Shown here: positions 1-9,641 of the stretch, one piece after another
Layout of the letters: every line of letters begins with the position of its first letter
How positions within the stretch are numbered: position 1 is the first letter of the stretch
Source of the DNA: Macrolepiota albuminosa
Taxonomy: Eukaryota; Basidiomycota; Agaricomycetes; Agaricales; Agaricaceae
DNA: 64,000 bases
NCBI GenBank assembly: GCA_027475525.1
Contig: JAMWFC010000082.1
Coordinates: 1,364,001-1,428,000 of the forward strand
Direction: 5' to 3'
Translations under genes and position numbers: made by a program
Notes under the pieces: generated by a model
Databases searched by the model: none
What the model was told of the DNA's origin: nothing
The model's input: only the letters and a program-made list of their open reading frames with translations

Positions 1-16
1 CTCCGTAGAATGTGAG

Positions 17-2563
17 ATGAGTGTGCGCAGACGAGCGCCACTAATCGCGGACGCAATGGAATTGCTCAATGCGCCTCGTCAGGCTAATGAGTCTCAGCAA
101 GACTACATTCGGCGTCAGAACGCCGCAAACCGTCAACGCATTGTTAGCGGAGTGCCTCAGCAGGCATTGTCTGAGGTGGAGACTGTAACGACGACTCCGG
201 CAGAGCCAGAGGCAGCACTTGTAGTGCAGGAGGTTAAAACACCTCGTAAGCAAGTTACAATCAAGGAAGAGGTGGACGAAGTCCACATTCTTGAGGAGCG
301 AACGCGACCACAACGCGTAGTGCGACGCGTCCACCTAGTGGACAACTGGAATGAACGCGTCAATTACCAAAGGATACGCAACCAGGACTTGCGCGATCAT
401 GGTGAGTCGTTCATTGACGACCAGGGGGTAGTCTTTGAAGGGCGTGAGGGCGTAACGCCTGTCGATGACATGCGGCGACAATTCGCGGCTCGGACTGCTG
501 AACCGGACAGAGATCCGGGTGGTAGTGACGACAGTAGTGGTCACTACGAACGTAGGGAGCCAAATCGTCGCAATCACGACGGTGGAGATCGTGATCGTAG
601 GAATGACGATCAGGACGATAATAATCGTCGTGACAGAGGCAGGCAGGCTGGTGGAATACCAGCGGAGCAACAAGTGAGGCAACAGCCCCCCGCACGGCCG
701 GAAAGAGTGGTCAATGAGCACCTGTTTCGCAGTCCTCGGGCATTTTCGATGCCCGCACCTCATGATTTGCGTGAAACTACGCCGGGAATGAATGAAGCGG
801 TCAGGATCCATATGGATCATATGCATGACCGCCTCACTCGTCTGGTGGATGACTCCCTTGGAGTCAGATTTAAGTTCCCTGCTGGGGTAAGCCCCCGTAA
901 ATCCGATGGTAAGCACATACGTGCGTACGCTGGAGGACATAGGTTCTCGCAACTGGAGGACTGGGCCATGGACGTGTGCTACCACCTCGCAGCCTGCTGC
1001 TATGGTGGAGACGACATGGACCAGGAAAGGATATTCGTGCTACACGAATTTATGGAAGGAGAGGCTCGGAATTGGTTCCGTCGCCATGTTCTCCACATTA
1101 ATCGCGACAAATCGCACTGGACATTTAAAGAGGTCCTGATAGGACTGTATAATCGGTTCGTTAACGCTGCTACGATGCAGGAAGCTCGCGATGCCTTTAG
1201 AAAGGCAGTGTATGACGCTAAGACTGGCGTCCAGACCTTTTATGATGACCTTGTGGGTCATGCACAGAATATGGCCGTCTATCCAGACGAATACACTATC
1301 TGCGAGACATTCCTGGACGGAATACCCGCAGACATGAGGAGAGCGTTGATACGCGACGATAACTTGTCTCCGGAGGTCAACACTGTGACTGAATTTTTGG
1401 CGTATGCCATCCGTTATGAGCAGTCGACACGGACTGCAAACCATTATGAGCAGCGTAGTTCACGCCGAGGACCAGTGAACCGTCAGGCAGTGAAGGTGGG
1501 AACCTTCCTAGCCAAGCGGACGGAGATGGAGAACAATCGCAATCCGCGATTCGTGGTTCGCAAGACAATTCCTGGAGGCCAACGGCCTCGATCGAAACCT
1601 GCTGGACAATTGCCAGCGAAGGACAGTCGACCCGTTTCGGGTCAGAATCAAGTAGCACCAAGAGGAGTAGTGGCGCCTGCAGCGCGTATGGCGGGTAAAA
1701 CCGCTGGAGCTCCAGGAGTGGGCCAGAGAAGGCCTGCCGGGGACCCCTCAGCGTGCTACAATTGTGGCAGGAGCGGGCACTTTGCTAAGGAGTGTCCCGC
1801 CCCTCCTAAGGCACACATCCGAGCGGCCCATACGGCTGCGGCACCGAGCGATGTCGTCAGTGACAACGAGGACGATGAAATCGAGGAGGAGCCGCAAGTA
1901 GAGGCTGACGGGTCGGAAGTGGATGACGCTGAGAGCGTCCAGATTGATGGCGACGAATACGTCGCAGTGGACGTCTACGACAGCGACTATTACGCTTGTG
2001 ATGACGAGGAAGAACATCTGTTTGCACTGACGGAGTGCCATGGGGATCAGCGCGTCCGAATGAGACGTGTAACCCTGCAGAAAGCAACTAATAAGTTGCA
2101 GAGGCCACGCTATACTCCCGAAGAGAAGGAGTGCCTGGTCACGTATGTTGATGTCAATGGACATCCGGCATGGACGTTGTGGGACTCCGGGAGTACCACT
2201 ACGGGCATTACGCCCCAGTTTGCTCACGTCAACGCGATTCGCGTTCATGAACTGGAGGAGCCCTTGATGCTCCAGCTGGGGACTGTGGGGAGTCGCGCTA
2301 TGGTGCAGTTTGGCGCGGAGGTGAGAATAAAGACGTCAGGAACGTCGACGAAGGAATATGTGGATATAGCGAATTTTGATCGCTATGACATGATTATCGG
2401 TACGCCGTTCATGCGTAAGAACAAGGTGTCGCTGGATTTCGTGAACGACATGGTCGTTGTGAATGGTACGCCTCTGAAGGCGGAGAAAGTGGTGTTGAAC
2501 GATACAGATGGTCGTTTGAGGCGCTATCGCGCAACTGAAAAGCGGCGTGATGAGCGCAACTGA
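17..2563 (+). CDS. gag: T1 Gag with C-terminal retropepsin-like domain
   Basis: About 848 residues. It forms the capsid/nucleocapsid and carries the protease that cuts the polyprotein. Residues 120-230 are charged and low-complexity (Asp/Arg/Asn rich). The region around residues 300-500 has the helical retrotransposon capsid pattern (W-A-M-D-V-C, then E-A-R-N-W-F and F-Y-D-D-L). A CCHC knuckle (C-X2-C-X4-H-X4-C) lies at 1754-1795. An aspartic protease motif L-W-D-S-G-S-T follows at residue 723 (Asp codon 2183-2185), with a later I-I-G-T-P-F motif. The frame is open to the left edge, so the ATG at 17 may not be the real start; the T6 copy has extra N-terminal sequence. The ORF ends in TGA at 2561, in frame with pol. 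Confidence 0.9.
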   Translation: MSVRRRAPLIADAMELLNAPRQANESQQDYIRRQNAANRQRIVSGVPQQALSEVETVTTTPAEPEAALVVQEVKTPRKQVTIKEEVDEVHILEERTRPQRVVRRVHLVDNWNERVNYQRIRNQDLRDHGESFIDDQGVVFEGREGVTPVDDMRRQFAARTAEPDRDPGGSDDSSGHYERREPNRRNHDGGDRDRRNDDQDDNNRRDRGRQAGGIPAEQQVRQQPPARPERVVNEHLFRSPRAFSMPAPHDLRETTPGMNEAVRIHMDHMHDRLTRLVDDSLGVRFKFPAGVSPRKSDGKHIRAYAGGHRFSQLEDWAMDVCYHLAACCYGGDDMDQERIFVLHEFMEGEARNWFRRHVLHINRDKSHWTFKEVLIGLYNRFVNAATMQEARDAFRKAVYDAKTGVQTFYDDLVGHAQNMAVYPDEYTICETFLDGIPADMRRALIRDDNLSPEVNTVTEFLAYAIRYEQSTRTANHYEQRSSRRGPVNRQAVKVGTFLAKRTEMENNRNPRFVVRKTIPGGQRPRSKPAGQLPAKDSRPVSGQNQVAPRGVVAPAARMAGKTAGAPGVGQRRPAGDPSACYNCGRSGHFAKECPAPPKAHIRAAHTAAAPSDVVSDNEDDEIEEEPQVEADGSEVDDAESVQIDGDEYVAVDVYDSDYYACDDEEEHLFALTECHGDQRVRMRRVTLQKATNKLQRPRYTPEEKECLVTYVDVNGHPAWTLWDSGSTTTGITPQFAHVNAIRVHELEEPLMLQLGTVGSRAMVQFGAEVRIKTSGTSTKEYVDIANFDRYDMIIGTPFMRKNKVSLDFVNDMVVVNGTPLKAEKVVLNDTDGRLRRYRATEKRRDERN

Positions 2564-2570
2564 CTAGATG
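2558..2570 (+). promoter_or_regulatory. Probable gag-pol stop-codon readthrough site, UGA CUAG
   Basis: The only break between Gag and Pol is TGA at 2561-2563, followed at once by CTAG; the frame then stays open to 6466. UGA followed by CUA or CUAG is the best known leaky stop context in eukaryotes and their viruses. T6 has TGA CTT at the matching place (37946-37951), with recognisable homology on both sides. Most Ty3 relatives use one fused ORF or a frameshift, so UGA readthrough is an inference from position, context and conservation. Alternative: a CGA-to-TGA mutation present in both copies. Confidence 0.65.
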
Positions 2571-5500
2571 GTCGCAGGAGAGCGACTGTTCAGGAGGTGG
2601 AGGACAAACAGGCCCCACCGAAAAGCCTGCCGGCTGATTCGCCGGCTATACTGATGACTGAGGAAGAGTTTCAAGGAACTCTGAAGAAGGGGAAGCACCC
2701 GGATGTGACTGGGTGTACCAATGGAAAGCCTAAACAGGCTGTGCAGTGCAAGAATGAGCGTAGTAAATGCGTGGTGGAGTCGCTGGAATGCCAGCCGACT
2801 AGCTCTCGAGTAAAGGTGGAGGATCTCGTCAAGGACGAGGGATACAGTACGATGGGAACTGTGGGTAGCACTAGGTCGCTAATGGATCGACCAGTGCCTC
2901 GGCCAGAAGTGCAATGGGCGTATGACCCACGAATGCCACGGGAGTGGAACGAGCTGGTAGCGTCAATGGTGACGCACGCTATGGGAAGTGGGCAAGCGAC
3001 CCAGACGGGAGAAGTGTACCGTTACGCACGAGAGGACGAGATATCCGAAACATTGGATATCGTATTTGACGGATTCTCGCTGAAGGCGAGGAGTGTGCAG
3101 TCGTCGGCGAGTACGACGAGGAAACAACCGGTTGTAAGGTTGAATCCGGGAGACCTCACAGAGGAGCACGTACGTGCCTTACGGGAGCGATTCGAACCAA
3201 AGGTTCAGCCGCGTATAGCACGCGTAGCCAAAGGAAAAGGCAAGGCTTTGAGCCTTACAGAGGAGGATATTCCTCGATTGCGCCAGCAATGGCAACGGGA
3301 GTTCGCTGATATCGTCAATGGAACGAAGGAGGAGCTTCCTCCGTGGCGGGAGGTTAATCATGAGATCAACCTCATTGACGATAACAAGCAGTACAAGTAT
3401 CATTTGCCTCGCTGCCCGCGAGCACTTCAGGATCAACTTCGTGAAAAGACGAATAGATACATAAACGCGAAGTGGTGGGAACCACGACCAGCGGTGCAAG
3501 CTGCACCATTGCTTTGTATCCCCAAGAAGGATGGAACGCTGCAGACGGCATTGGATGCGCGACAGCGCAATGATAATACCGTCAAGGATGTAACACCTCT
3601 TCCAGATCAGGAAGTGATACGAGAAGATGTCGCGACAGCGAAGTATCGGTCGAAAATCAACCTCACAGACGCGTACGAACAGGTTCGCATCCGCGAAGAG
3701 GATATACCGAAGACACTGTTCTCGTCCCTGATGGGGACGTTCGTGAGTAACATCATGCAGATTGGTGACTGTAATGCACCGGCGACATTTCAGAGGTTAA
3801 TGACCTCAATCTTCCGAGATGTAATCGGGAAGTTTATGCACGTCTATTTAGACGATATATTCATATTTTCTGACTCCATCGAGGAGCATGAGCAGCACCT
3901 ACGAGTCGTATTTGAACGACTATGGAAGGCCAGCCTCTATCTCAAATGGAAGAAGTGCGAGTTGTACGCAACGAGTATAGATTGTCTCGGTCACGTCATT
4001 GACGAGAAGGGCATTCATCCTGATACGGATAAGCTCGACCGAATCCGAGAGTGGCGTACTCCATGCACATATAATGATATCCAACGATTTGTCGGACTGG
4101 TGAACTATATTGGCAATTTCTTGCCAGACATCACTGCATACACTGGGCCACTTATGGCCATGACCCAGAATGGGTCACCGTTTCATTGGAGACCGCTGCA
4201 TCAGCGGTGTTTTGAGATGATTAAGCGCATATGCGCGAAAACGCCGGTCATCCGGCCAATTGACCCACGCATCGACGAGCCCATCTGGCTCATTTGCGAT
4301 GCGTCGAAGACTGGGGTTGGGGCCATGTTTGGCCAGGGTAAAACATGGCAGACTTGCCGACCAGCGGGATTTATGTCCCGAAAATTCACTGCTGCTCAGC
4401 AGAATTATGCTGTGCACGAGTTAGAAACACTCGCAATACTGGAAGCCCTCCTAAAGTGGGAGGATAAACTGATGGGATATAAGATCCATATTATCACGGA
4501 TCACAAAGCACTAGAGTTCTTCAAGACTCAGGTGCACCTGTCTCCGCGACAACGTCGCTGGATCGACTACATGTCGCGGTATCAGTTCGACATCACCTAT
4601 GTAAAAGGTGAACTGAACAAAGTGGCGGATTGCCTATCTCGATATTTCGAGAGTGATACTCGAGATGACGTCCATGACGCGCATGACTATGTCCAGGCGG
4701 ACAAACGTATTGACCCAGAGGGCGAGGATTTGCCTCTGCATCGATTCCATGAAATCAGGGAACATAGGGTCGAGTTACACGCCATGCGAGCGCAGGAAAC
4801 ACGTCGCAGTAAGCGACTGCAGGAGCAGCGAGAGGCTCGCGATATCGAGGCTCAGGTGCTAGTGGACCATGAGGCCCCTCCGCCAAGGGAAGAGATGAGG
4901 CAAGAGGTGCCTATGAGAGGTACGGATATGACGCTCCAGCAAGCGCTGGAGTCACAGGACCATACGCCTGCACCGGCCGACTTAGGCAATGCGCAATTCC
5001 GCACACGTATCCAGCAAGGATACAAGGATGATAATCTCTTCATAGAGATTCTGAACAATATCCAAGCGCATCCGCGCTTCAGGACGGAGCAGCAGCTTGT
5101 CTACCTTACCAGACCCACGGGGTCCAAAGTCATCTGCATTCCCCGGGAGAGGTCGTTGATTACGACTATCCTGGACCAGGCCCATAAAGTAGTGGGCCAC
5201 TTCGGAACTCAGAAAACGCTGGACTATGTGCAACGCTGGTACTGGTGGCCGCAAATGGCCAAAGAGACGAGCCAATTCTGCTCGACATGCGAGCTATGTC
5301 AACAGTCGAAAGTGTCGACTTTGAAGCCACCGGGAAAGCTGCATTCGCTACCCATCCCGGTCAAACCTTGGGATTCGATTGGGATGGACTTTATAGGTCC
5401 GTTCCCCGAGTCGAAAGGCTTTAACTACCTGTGGGTAGTGATCTGCAGAATGACCAGTATGGTCCATCTCATTCCGGTGAGAACCACCATGACCGCGTCA

Positions 5501-6466
5501 GACTTGTCGTGGATCTATCTCAAGGAGATAGTACGTCTCCATGGACTGCCCAGCTCGATCGTGAGCGATCAAGATGCTAAGTTTACTTCCAAATGGTGGA
5601 AGGAGCTGCACAAGCTGCTAGGAGCAAAGTTGCTCATGTCGACATCGTTTCATCCGCAAACGGATGGTCAAACGGAACGTGCGAATAGAAATATCGCGCA
5701 AATCTTGCGAGCGTTCGTACGTCCTGATCAGAAGGACTGGGTGGATAGATGTCCACTCGTGGAATTCGCGATAAATGCGAGTATATCGGAAACCACAGGG
5801 TACTCACCCTTTGAACTCAACAATGGCTACATGCCATCCATGATTCGTGAACTTCGTACGGACGAAGTTATTCATGTGGGAGTCAAGCAGTTTGCGCGCA
5901 ACGCGCTAAGGAATCTGGCAGATGCCCATGATGCGATTATAGAATCGCGCGTCTGGCAAACCAAACATGCGAATAATCGCAGACGCGAGGAACCAGAAAT
6001 CGAGAAAGGGAACCTAGTGTACCTTTCTACGAAGAACCTAAACCTGCCGAAAGGCAGAGCGAGTAAGTTGTGTCCAAAGTGGATTGGACCGTATAAGGTC
6101 CTTGAAGCAGAGCCGAGCACGTCTAACTACGTGCTGGAACTACCCCAGGCGCTGCAAGCGCGCAGGATAGTCCCCAAATTCCATGTGTCGCTATTGCAAC
6201 CGTATATGGCCAGTAGTGATGCGCTCTTTCCTAATCGAGCAACTCCGGAGCCGTATGATTTTGGAACTGGTAATGACCAGGAGTGGTTCGTAGATGACCT
6301 GATAGGTCATCGTTGGACAAGGGGAAGCCTCGAATTTGAGGTAAGGTGGAGTTTAGGTGATACTACCTGGGAACCATTAGTAAACTGCAAAGACCTTGCA
6401 GCGATGGACAGGTATCTAGAGCTGCAGGGCGTGAAACGCCCTCAGCAGCTAGCAAAACGCGCGTAA
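2564..6466 (+). CDS. pol: T1 Pol: reverse transcriptase, RNase H, integrase, chromodomain-like end
   Basis: About 1300 codons in the Gag frame, starting just after the UGA. It copies the RNA into cDNA and inserts it. After about 230 residues of linker, the RT runs from about 3390 to 4130 and has Y-L-D-D at 3845-3856. RNase H follows, with the first Asp near 4298 and the D-H-K-A-L-E-F-F motif near 4500. Integrase has an HHCC zinc domain (C-X2-C near 5281) and a D-X59-D-X35-E core (Asp 5387, Asp 5567, Glu 5675). The tail at about 6280-6430 (V-R-W-S-L-G-D-T-T-W-E-P) resembles a chromodomain, which in this group can steer integration to heterochromatin. All catalytic residues seen are intact. The first methionine-like codon is GTG 2597, which fits expression as a Gag fusion. 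Confidence 0.93.
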   Translation, partial: LDGRRRATVQEVEDKQAPPKSLPADSPAILMTEEEFQGTLKKGKHPDVTGCTNGKPKQAVQCKNERSKCVVESLECQPTSSRVKVEDLVKDEGYSTMGTVGSTRSLMDRPVPRPEVQWAYDPRMPREWNELVASMVTHAMGSGQATQTGEVYRYAREDEISETLDIVFDGFSLKARSVQSSASTTRKQPVVRLNPGDLTEEHVRALRERFEPKVQPRIARVAKGKGKALSLTEEDIPRLRQQWQREFADIVNGTKEELPPWREVNHEINLIDDNKQYKYHLPRCPRALQDQLREKTNRYINAKWWEPRPAVQAAPLLCIPKKDGTLQTALDARQRNDNTVKDVTPLPDQEVIREDVATAKYRSKINLTDAYEQVRIREEDIPKTLFSSLMGTFVSNIMQIGDCNAPATFQRLMTSIFRDVIGKFMHVYLDDIFIFSDSIEEHEQHLRVVFERLWKASLYLKWKKCELYATSIDCLGHVIDEKGIHPDTDKLDRIREWRTPCTYNDIQRFVGLVNYIGNFLPDITAYTGPLMAMTQNGSPFHWRPLHQRCFEMIKRICAKTPVIRPIDPRIDEPIWLICDASKTGVGAMFGQGKTWQTCRPAGFMSRKFTAAQQNYAVHELETLAILEALLKWEDKLMGYKIHIITDHKALEFFKTQVHLSPRQRRWIDYMSRYQFDITYVKGELNKVADCLSRYFESDTRDDVHDAHDYVQADKRIDPEGEDLPLHRFHEIREHRVELHAMRAQETRRSKRLQEQREARDIEAQVLVDHEAPPPREEMRQEVPMRGTDMTLQQALESQDHTPAPADLGNAQFRTRIQQGYKDDNLFIEILNNIQAHPRFRTEQQLVYLTRPTGSKVICIPRERSLITTILDQAHKVVGHFGTQKTLDYVQRWYWWPQMAKETSQFCSTCELCQQSKVSTLKPPGKLHSLPIPVKPWDSIGMDFIGPFPESKGFNYLWVVICRMTSMVHLIPVRTTMTASDLSWIYLKEIVRLHGLPSSIVSDQDAKFTSKWWKELHKLLGAKLLMSTSFHPQTDGQTERANRNIAQILRAFVRPDQKDWVDRCPLVEFAINASISETTGYSPFELNNGYMPSMIRELRTDEVIHVGVKQFARNALRNLADAHDAIIESRVWQTKHANNRRREEPEIEKGNLVYLSTKNLNLPKGRASKLCPKWIGPYKVLEAEPSTSNYVLELPQALQARRIVPKFHVSLLQPYMASSDALFPNRATPEPYDFGTGNDQEWFVDDLIGHRWTRGSLEFEVRWSLGDTTWEPLVNCKDLAAMDRYLELQGVKRPQQLAKRA

Positions 6467-6692
6467 TGCGCGTGTGGTGGTGGAATGTGGACGAAGTCCA
6501 CTTTGATTGCCGGTAACTAACCGGGGGGCCACTAATTGTGGCTGTGATTGTAACTATTTAGGCGATTATGATCGCCGACGCGGCGCCGGGTGGCGTGTGT
6601 TTGTGGTTGTTTACACCACTGGCGGAGTTGGGAGATTGTTTTTTTCTTTCTTTCCTCAGTCCCAATACACGTAGTATACGTGTCGCTTTAGA
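6467..6692 (+). promoter_or_regulatory. pol-ORF3 spacer with likely 3' splice site
   Basis: The 226-nt spacer holds CTAAC-like branch sequences near 6515, then a long pyrimidine run ending in CTCAG at 6655-6659, 33 nt before the ORF3 ATG. This is a textbook acceptor and would let ORF3 be read from a spliced mRNA, as env is in retroviruses. The donor would have to lie upstream, possibly outside the window. The spacer also has several short hairpins (for example 6487-6501). T6 has a pyrimidine-rich stretch before its ORF3 but no clear AG. Confidence 0.5.
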
Positions 6693-9641
6693 ATGGCCTA
6701 TTGGGGGCCGCAAAAGGGTGATCAGAGCCGGCAAGGCTCTAGTGGAGGGGGGAGACCCCCGAATATACAGACGTCACCCCAGTTTTCCCAGTTTCAGAGG
6801 CAGCCGCCATATCCGGCGGCGAGTCAGTTGCATTCAGCGGGCGTGGCCTATCCGGGCCGCGAGGAGCCGCTCCCCTACCAAACACCCCTCCACTCGCAAG
6901 AGATGGAGGTCGATGATGATGGGCGCTATGGGCGCCCGGAGGATAGCTTGCGTCGAGAACGGTACTATCAGGAACCGTCCTCACGCTCGTCTGCGTCGTA
7001 TCCGACGTATGCGGGTGTGGTGACGGGGCCGCCGTCAGTTCCATGGGCTCATCGGCCCGCAGCAGAGTCGTATGAGGAGCCTGCGCCACAAGCGCAGAGT
7101 GTAGTTGGGTCAGATGTGTTGTTGGGCAGACTGGAAGCAGCGGGACAGCCAGTCCCTGCAACTGCGTCCTTTCTGCAGGACAGTTTGGCCGTGATGGTGA
7201 TGGAGGGATTGCTCGACCAGATCGAGCTGATGAAGAGGCAGCGCGTCTCAGCGCTGGAGCAGATCGAGCGCGCGTCTAAGCGCAAAATCGCCACGAGTGA
7301 GGAATCGACCGCTGAGGTCAAGAGGGCGAGATATCAGCCCAGTCGACCGGTCGCTCCTCCACAGGCAAGGATGCCGTCGGAAGCGCAATTTGCGCGCCAT
7401 GAGCAGCCTCCTCAGCCCGTGGCTTCGTCATCGCGGTTACCCGAGTCGGGCTCGCAGGCCTCTTCAGAGTCGCTGGCTGCCGTCAGTGAACCCTTGGCAG
7501 GTTTGTCCTTGGGTCAGCGGGAAGCCGCATCATCTCGGGCCCCACCTAGGGGGTCCAAACCCGTCGCTGTGGCGCCAAGAGCGCCCGTTACTGTCACTCC
7601 TCGCGCTGGGCCTGGAGGGAATACTCTGGCGCGAAATGCGCCTGCTCCTCCGGTGGCTCAGCCACAAACCGAATCGTCCGCCCTGACCAAGTCGGGGCCG
7701 TCTCGTCAGCGTCGCGGCCGCAAGCCGCCTCTCAATGCCTCCAAATTGGAGGTTATACTCTTTCCTGCTGGCATTCCCGCACGAGCGGGAGAAGTCCAGA
7801 TGTTGTTTATGCTGCCGGTGTTTGTACCGGCCCCACCAGCAAAGTACCCCGTGGTCGTCTTGACCCCAGACCCTCGTACGCCGGAGCAGTATGATGGTCT
7901 GGTAGCGACCTCGAGGGGAAAGACTAGGCCTGATAAAGGCAAAAGACCAGTACCATCTCTGTCCGACGAGAGCGACTATGGAGAGTCGAGCTCGGAGCAG
8001 GAGGAGGACGGGGAGGAGGGGGAATCGGCCGCAGACCGATTCCAACGAGTAGCGCGCAATAAGCGCATCGCAAAGAAGAAGGCGATTCACGCCAAGGAGC
8101 TAAAGGCCCAGAAGGAGAGGGCCGAGGACGAATGTTCGGGGAGGATCCCCGATGGCTTGGGGGTGAAGGTGTGGGGTCCGCTCGATATCGAGCGAATGAA
8201 TTCGTGCTTTAGAGGAGCACTCAGCCATTGCACCTATTATTCGTATGCCACGAATACGGTGTTGATGGGAGCTGACGCCAATAGAGCGGCGGCATATGAA
8301 CACTCCTCTGGCCAGCCTGCCCATATCCCGGGCACGATTGTATACAAGCACGCCCCACGCGGTCTTCCCCGCACTCCTCTAGAGCTGGACCGGCTCTATA
8401 AGTATTACGCCAATGTACACGTCCCGCGTCGCGACAGAATCGTCGCGTATATGCTGATCACAGAGCTCCAGATGTTCGCGCAGCGAACAGTGGAGGCTCT
8501 GCACGACCGAACCATGCAGCTCCTGATGAAGGAGCCTAGGTACCAAGACCTCGTCAACCCGATGCAGGGCCCTGACGACATCGCTCTTGTCGAGCGACGA
8601 CACATTCCGGGGCGCTTTTTGCGCACGAAAGACGATGGCACCACGGCGTTGCACGTAATGCGCGCTCAGGATCCAGCCACACCGTTCGACCTGGACCAAC
8701 TAGCGCAGTACGCGCTGGTCTTTGGCCGACCTGGGCTGGAGAATACCTACCAAGGTATCGCCGTGGATCATGCCTACCGCATGCACTGGCGGACCCTCTT
8801 TGGGTTCGCCTTATGTCGAGCATTGTGCGCTAACAGCGCAGCCAAGCCGGTGATTGTACGGCGCATGACCCTCGTCGTGGCCCGTCCAGGGCTTTATCGA
8901 GAGGCGATTGCCTCGTATGACGCCATGTTCCCCGAGCAGCCATTTGAGCCCCAACGTGGGCCGCAGCTCGAAATTCATCAAGTTCACGTGCCCGACGACC
9001 ATGCACGGAACTTCTCCGACGACGACGCGTTACGCGTCCTTTTACACAACCGGATTCCGCTGGAATGGGTGGACCACGCGTACACGTACGGCGTAGTCTT
9101 CCTGGAACAGCAGTTCCATTCCCCCACGATGTCTATGGACATCTTTAAGCAGGTCGACGACGAGCGCATGGAGCGCCTCTCCAAGTATGGCACCCCCGCC
9201 GCAATCCCGCAATGGGATGGATGGCGGGAGATGACTGAAGACGATCACTATCGTCTGATGTTCAAGCACCACGAGGAGAGCAAGCTCCCGGAAAATCCTG
9301 AGGCCAACGGCCTCTATTACTTGATTGGCATGGACCCGAATCGGGTCAACCTCCTAAAACGCTTGGCAGCGCATGACCTGTCCGCAGCGGACACGGACCC
9401 AAGCCGGGTCAATCTCCTGCCACGCACGGCAGAGCAGGGTACGCTTACCACCACCTCTTCAGCGATTAACGTCGCACTAACAGAGCCTATGGTGGTAGAC
9501 ACGCCTGCAGTCAAGGGGCCTATAACCCCACCGAGGACGGAATCGGCGCCTCCCCCTCCCGCGATTAACGTCGCACTGGAGGAGGAGGCAATGGTGACTG
9601 AGACGGGCGCTGTCGCGGGAGCATCATCATCCGGGTCCTAG
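6693..9641 (+). CDS. T1 ORF3, large third protein of unknown function
   Basis: 982 residues between pol and the 3' LTR. I do not recognise the family. Residues 1-130 are Pro/Gln/Ser rich. A likely coiled coil follows near residues 170-205 (Leu/Glu/Arg/Lys heptad-like), then a Pro/Ala/Ser-rich basic linker, an acidic patch near 425-450, a Lys/Arg-rich helix near 455-480, and a well-folded-looking alpha-helical C-terminal half (about 490-880). No signal peptide or membrane helix is visible, so this is not an envelope protein. T6 keeps the same arrangement, with matching blocks such as H-W-R-T/S-L-F-G-F-A-L and V-L-L-H-N...H-A-Y-T-Y-G-V. An intact frame of this size suggests selection within the element. 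A structural or host-interaction role is only a guess. Confidence 0.85.
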   Translation: MAYWGPQKGDQSRQGSSGGGRPPNIQTSPQFSQFQRQPPYPAASQLHSAGVAYPGREEPLPYQTPLHSQEMEVDDDGRYGRPEDSLRRERYYQEPSSRSSASYPTYAGVVTGPPSVPWAHRPAAESYEEPAPQAQSVVGSDVLLGRLEAAGQPVPATASFLQDSLAVMVMEGLLDQIELMKRQRVSALEQIERASKRKIATSEESTAEVKRARYQPSRPVAPPQARMPSEAQFARHEQPPQPVASSSRLPESGSQASSESLAAVSEPLAGLSLGQREAASSRAPPRGSKPVAVAPRAPVTVTPRAGPGGNTLARNAPAPPVAQPQTESSALTKSGPSRQRRGRKPPLNASKLEVILFPAGIPARAGEVQMLFMLPVFVPAPPAKYPVVVLTPDPRTPEQYDGLVATSRGKTRPDKGKRPVPSLSDESDYGESSSEQEEDGEEGESAADRFQRVARNKRIAKKKAIHAKELKAQKERAEDECSGRIPDGLGVKVWGPLDIERMNSCFRGALSHCTYYSYATNTVLMGADANRAAAYEHSSGQPAHIPGTIVYKHAPRGLPRTPLELDRLYKYYANVHVPRRDRIVAYMLITELQMFAQRTVEALHDRTMQLLMKEPRYQDLVNPMQGPDDIALVERRHIPGRFLRTKDDGTTALHVMRAQDPATPFDLDQLAQYALVFGRPGLENTYQGIAVDHAYRMHWRTLFGFALCRALCANSAAKPVIVRRMTLVVARPGLYREAIASYDAMFPEQPFEPQRGPQLEIHQVHVPDDHARNFSDDDALRVLLHNRIPLEWVDHAYTYGVVFLEQQFHSPTMSMDIFKQVDDERMERLSKYGTPAAIPQWDGWREMTEDDHYRLMFKHHEESKLPENPEANGLYYLIGMDPNRVNLLKRLAAHDLSAADTDPSRVNLLPRTAEQGTLTTTSSAINVALTEPMVVDTPAVKGPITPPRTESAPPPPAINVALEEEAMVTETGAVAGASSSGS

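Noticed and set aside
335..985. Long minus-strand frame (216 codons) opposite T1 gag
   Set aside because: It mirrors a low-complexity coding region and has no domain, start context or counterpart in T6.
6693..9641. ORF3 as a retroviral envelope gene
   Set aside because: No signal peptide, no membrane helix and no furin-like site; the sequence is hydrophilic and Pro/Gln rich.
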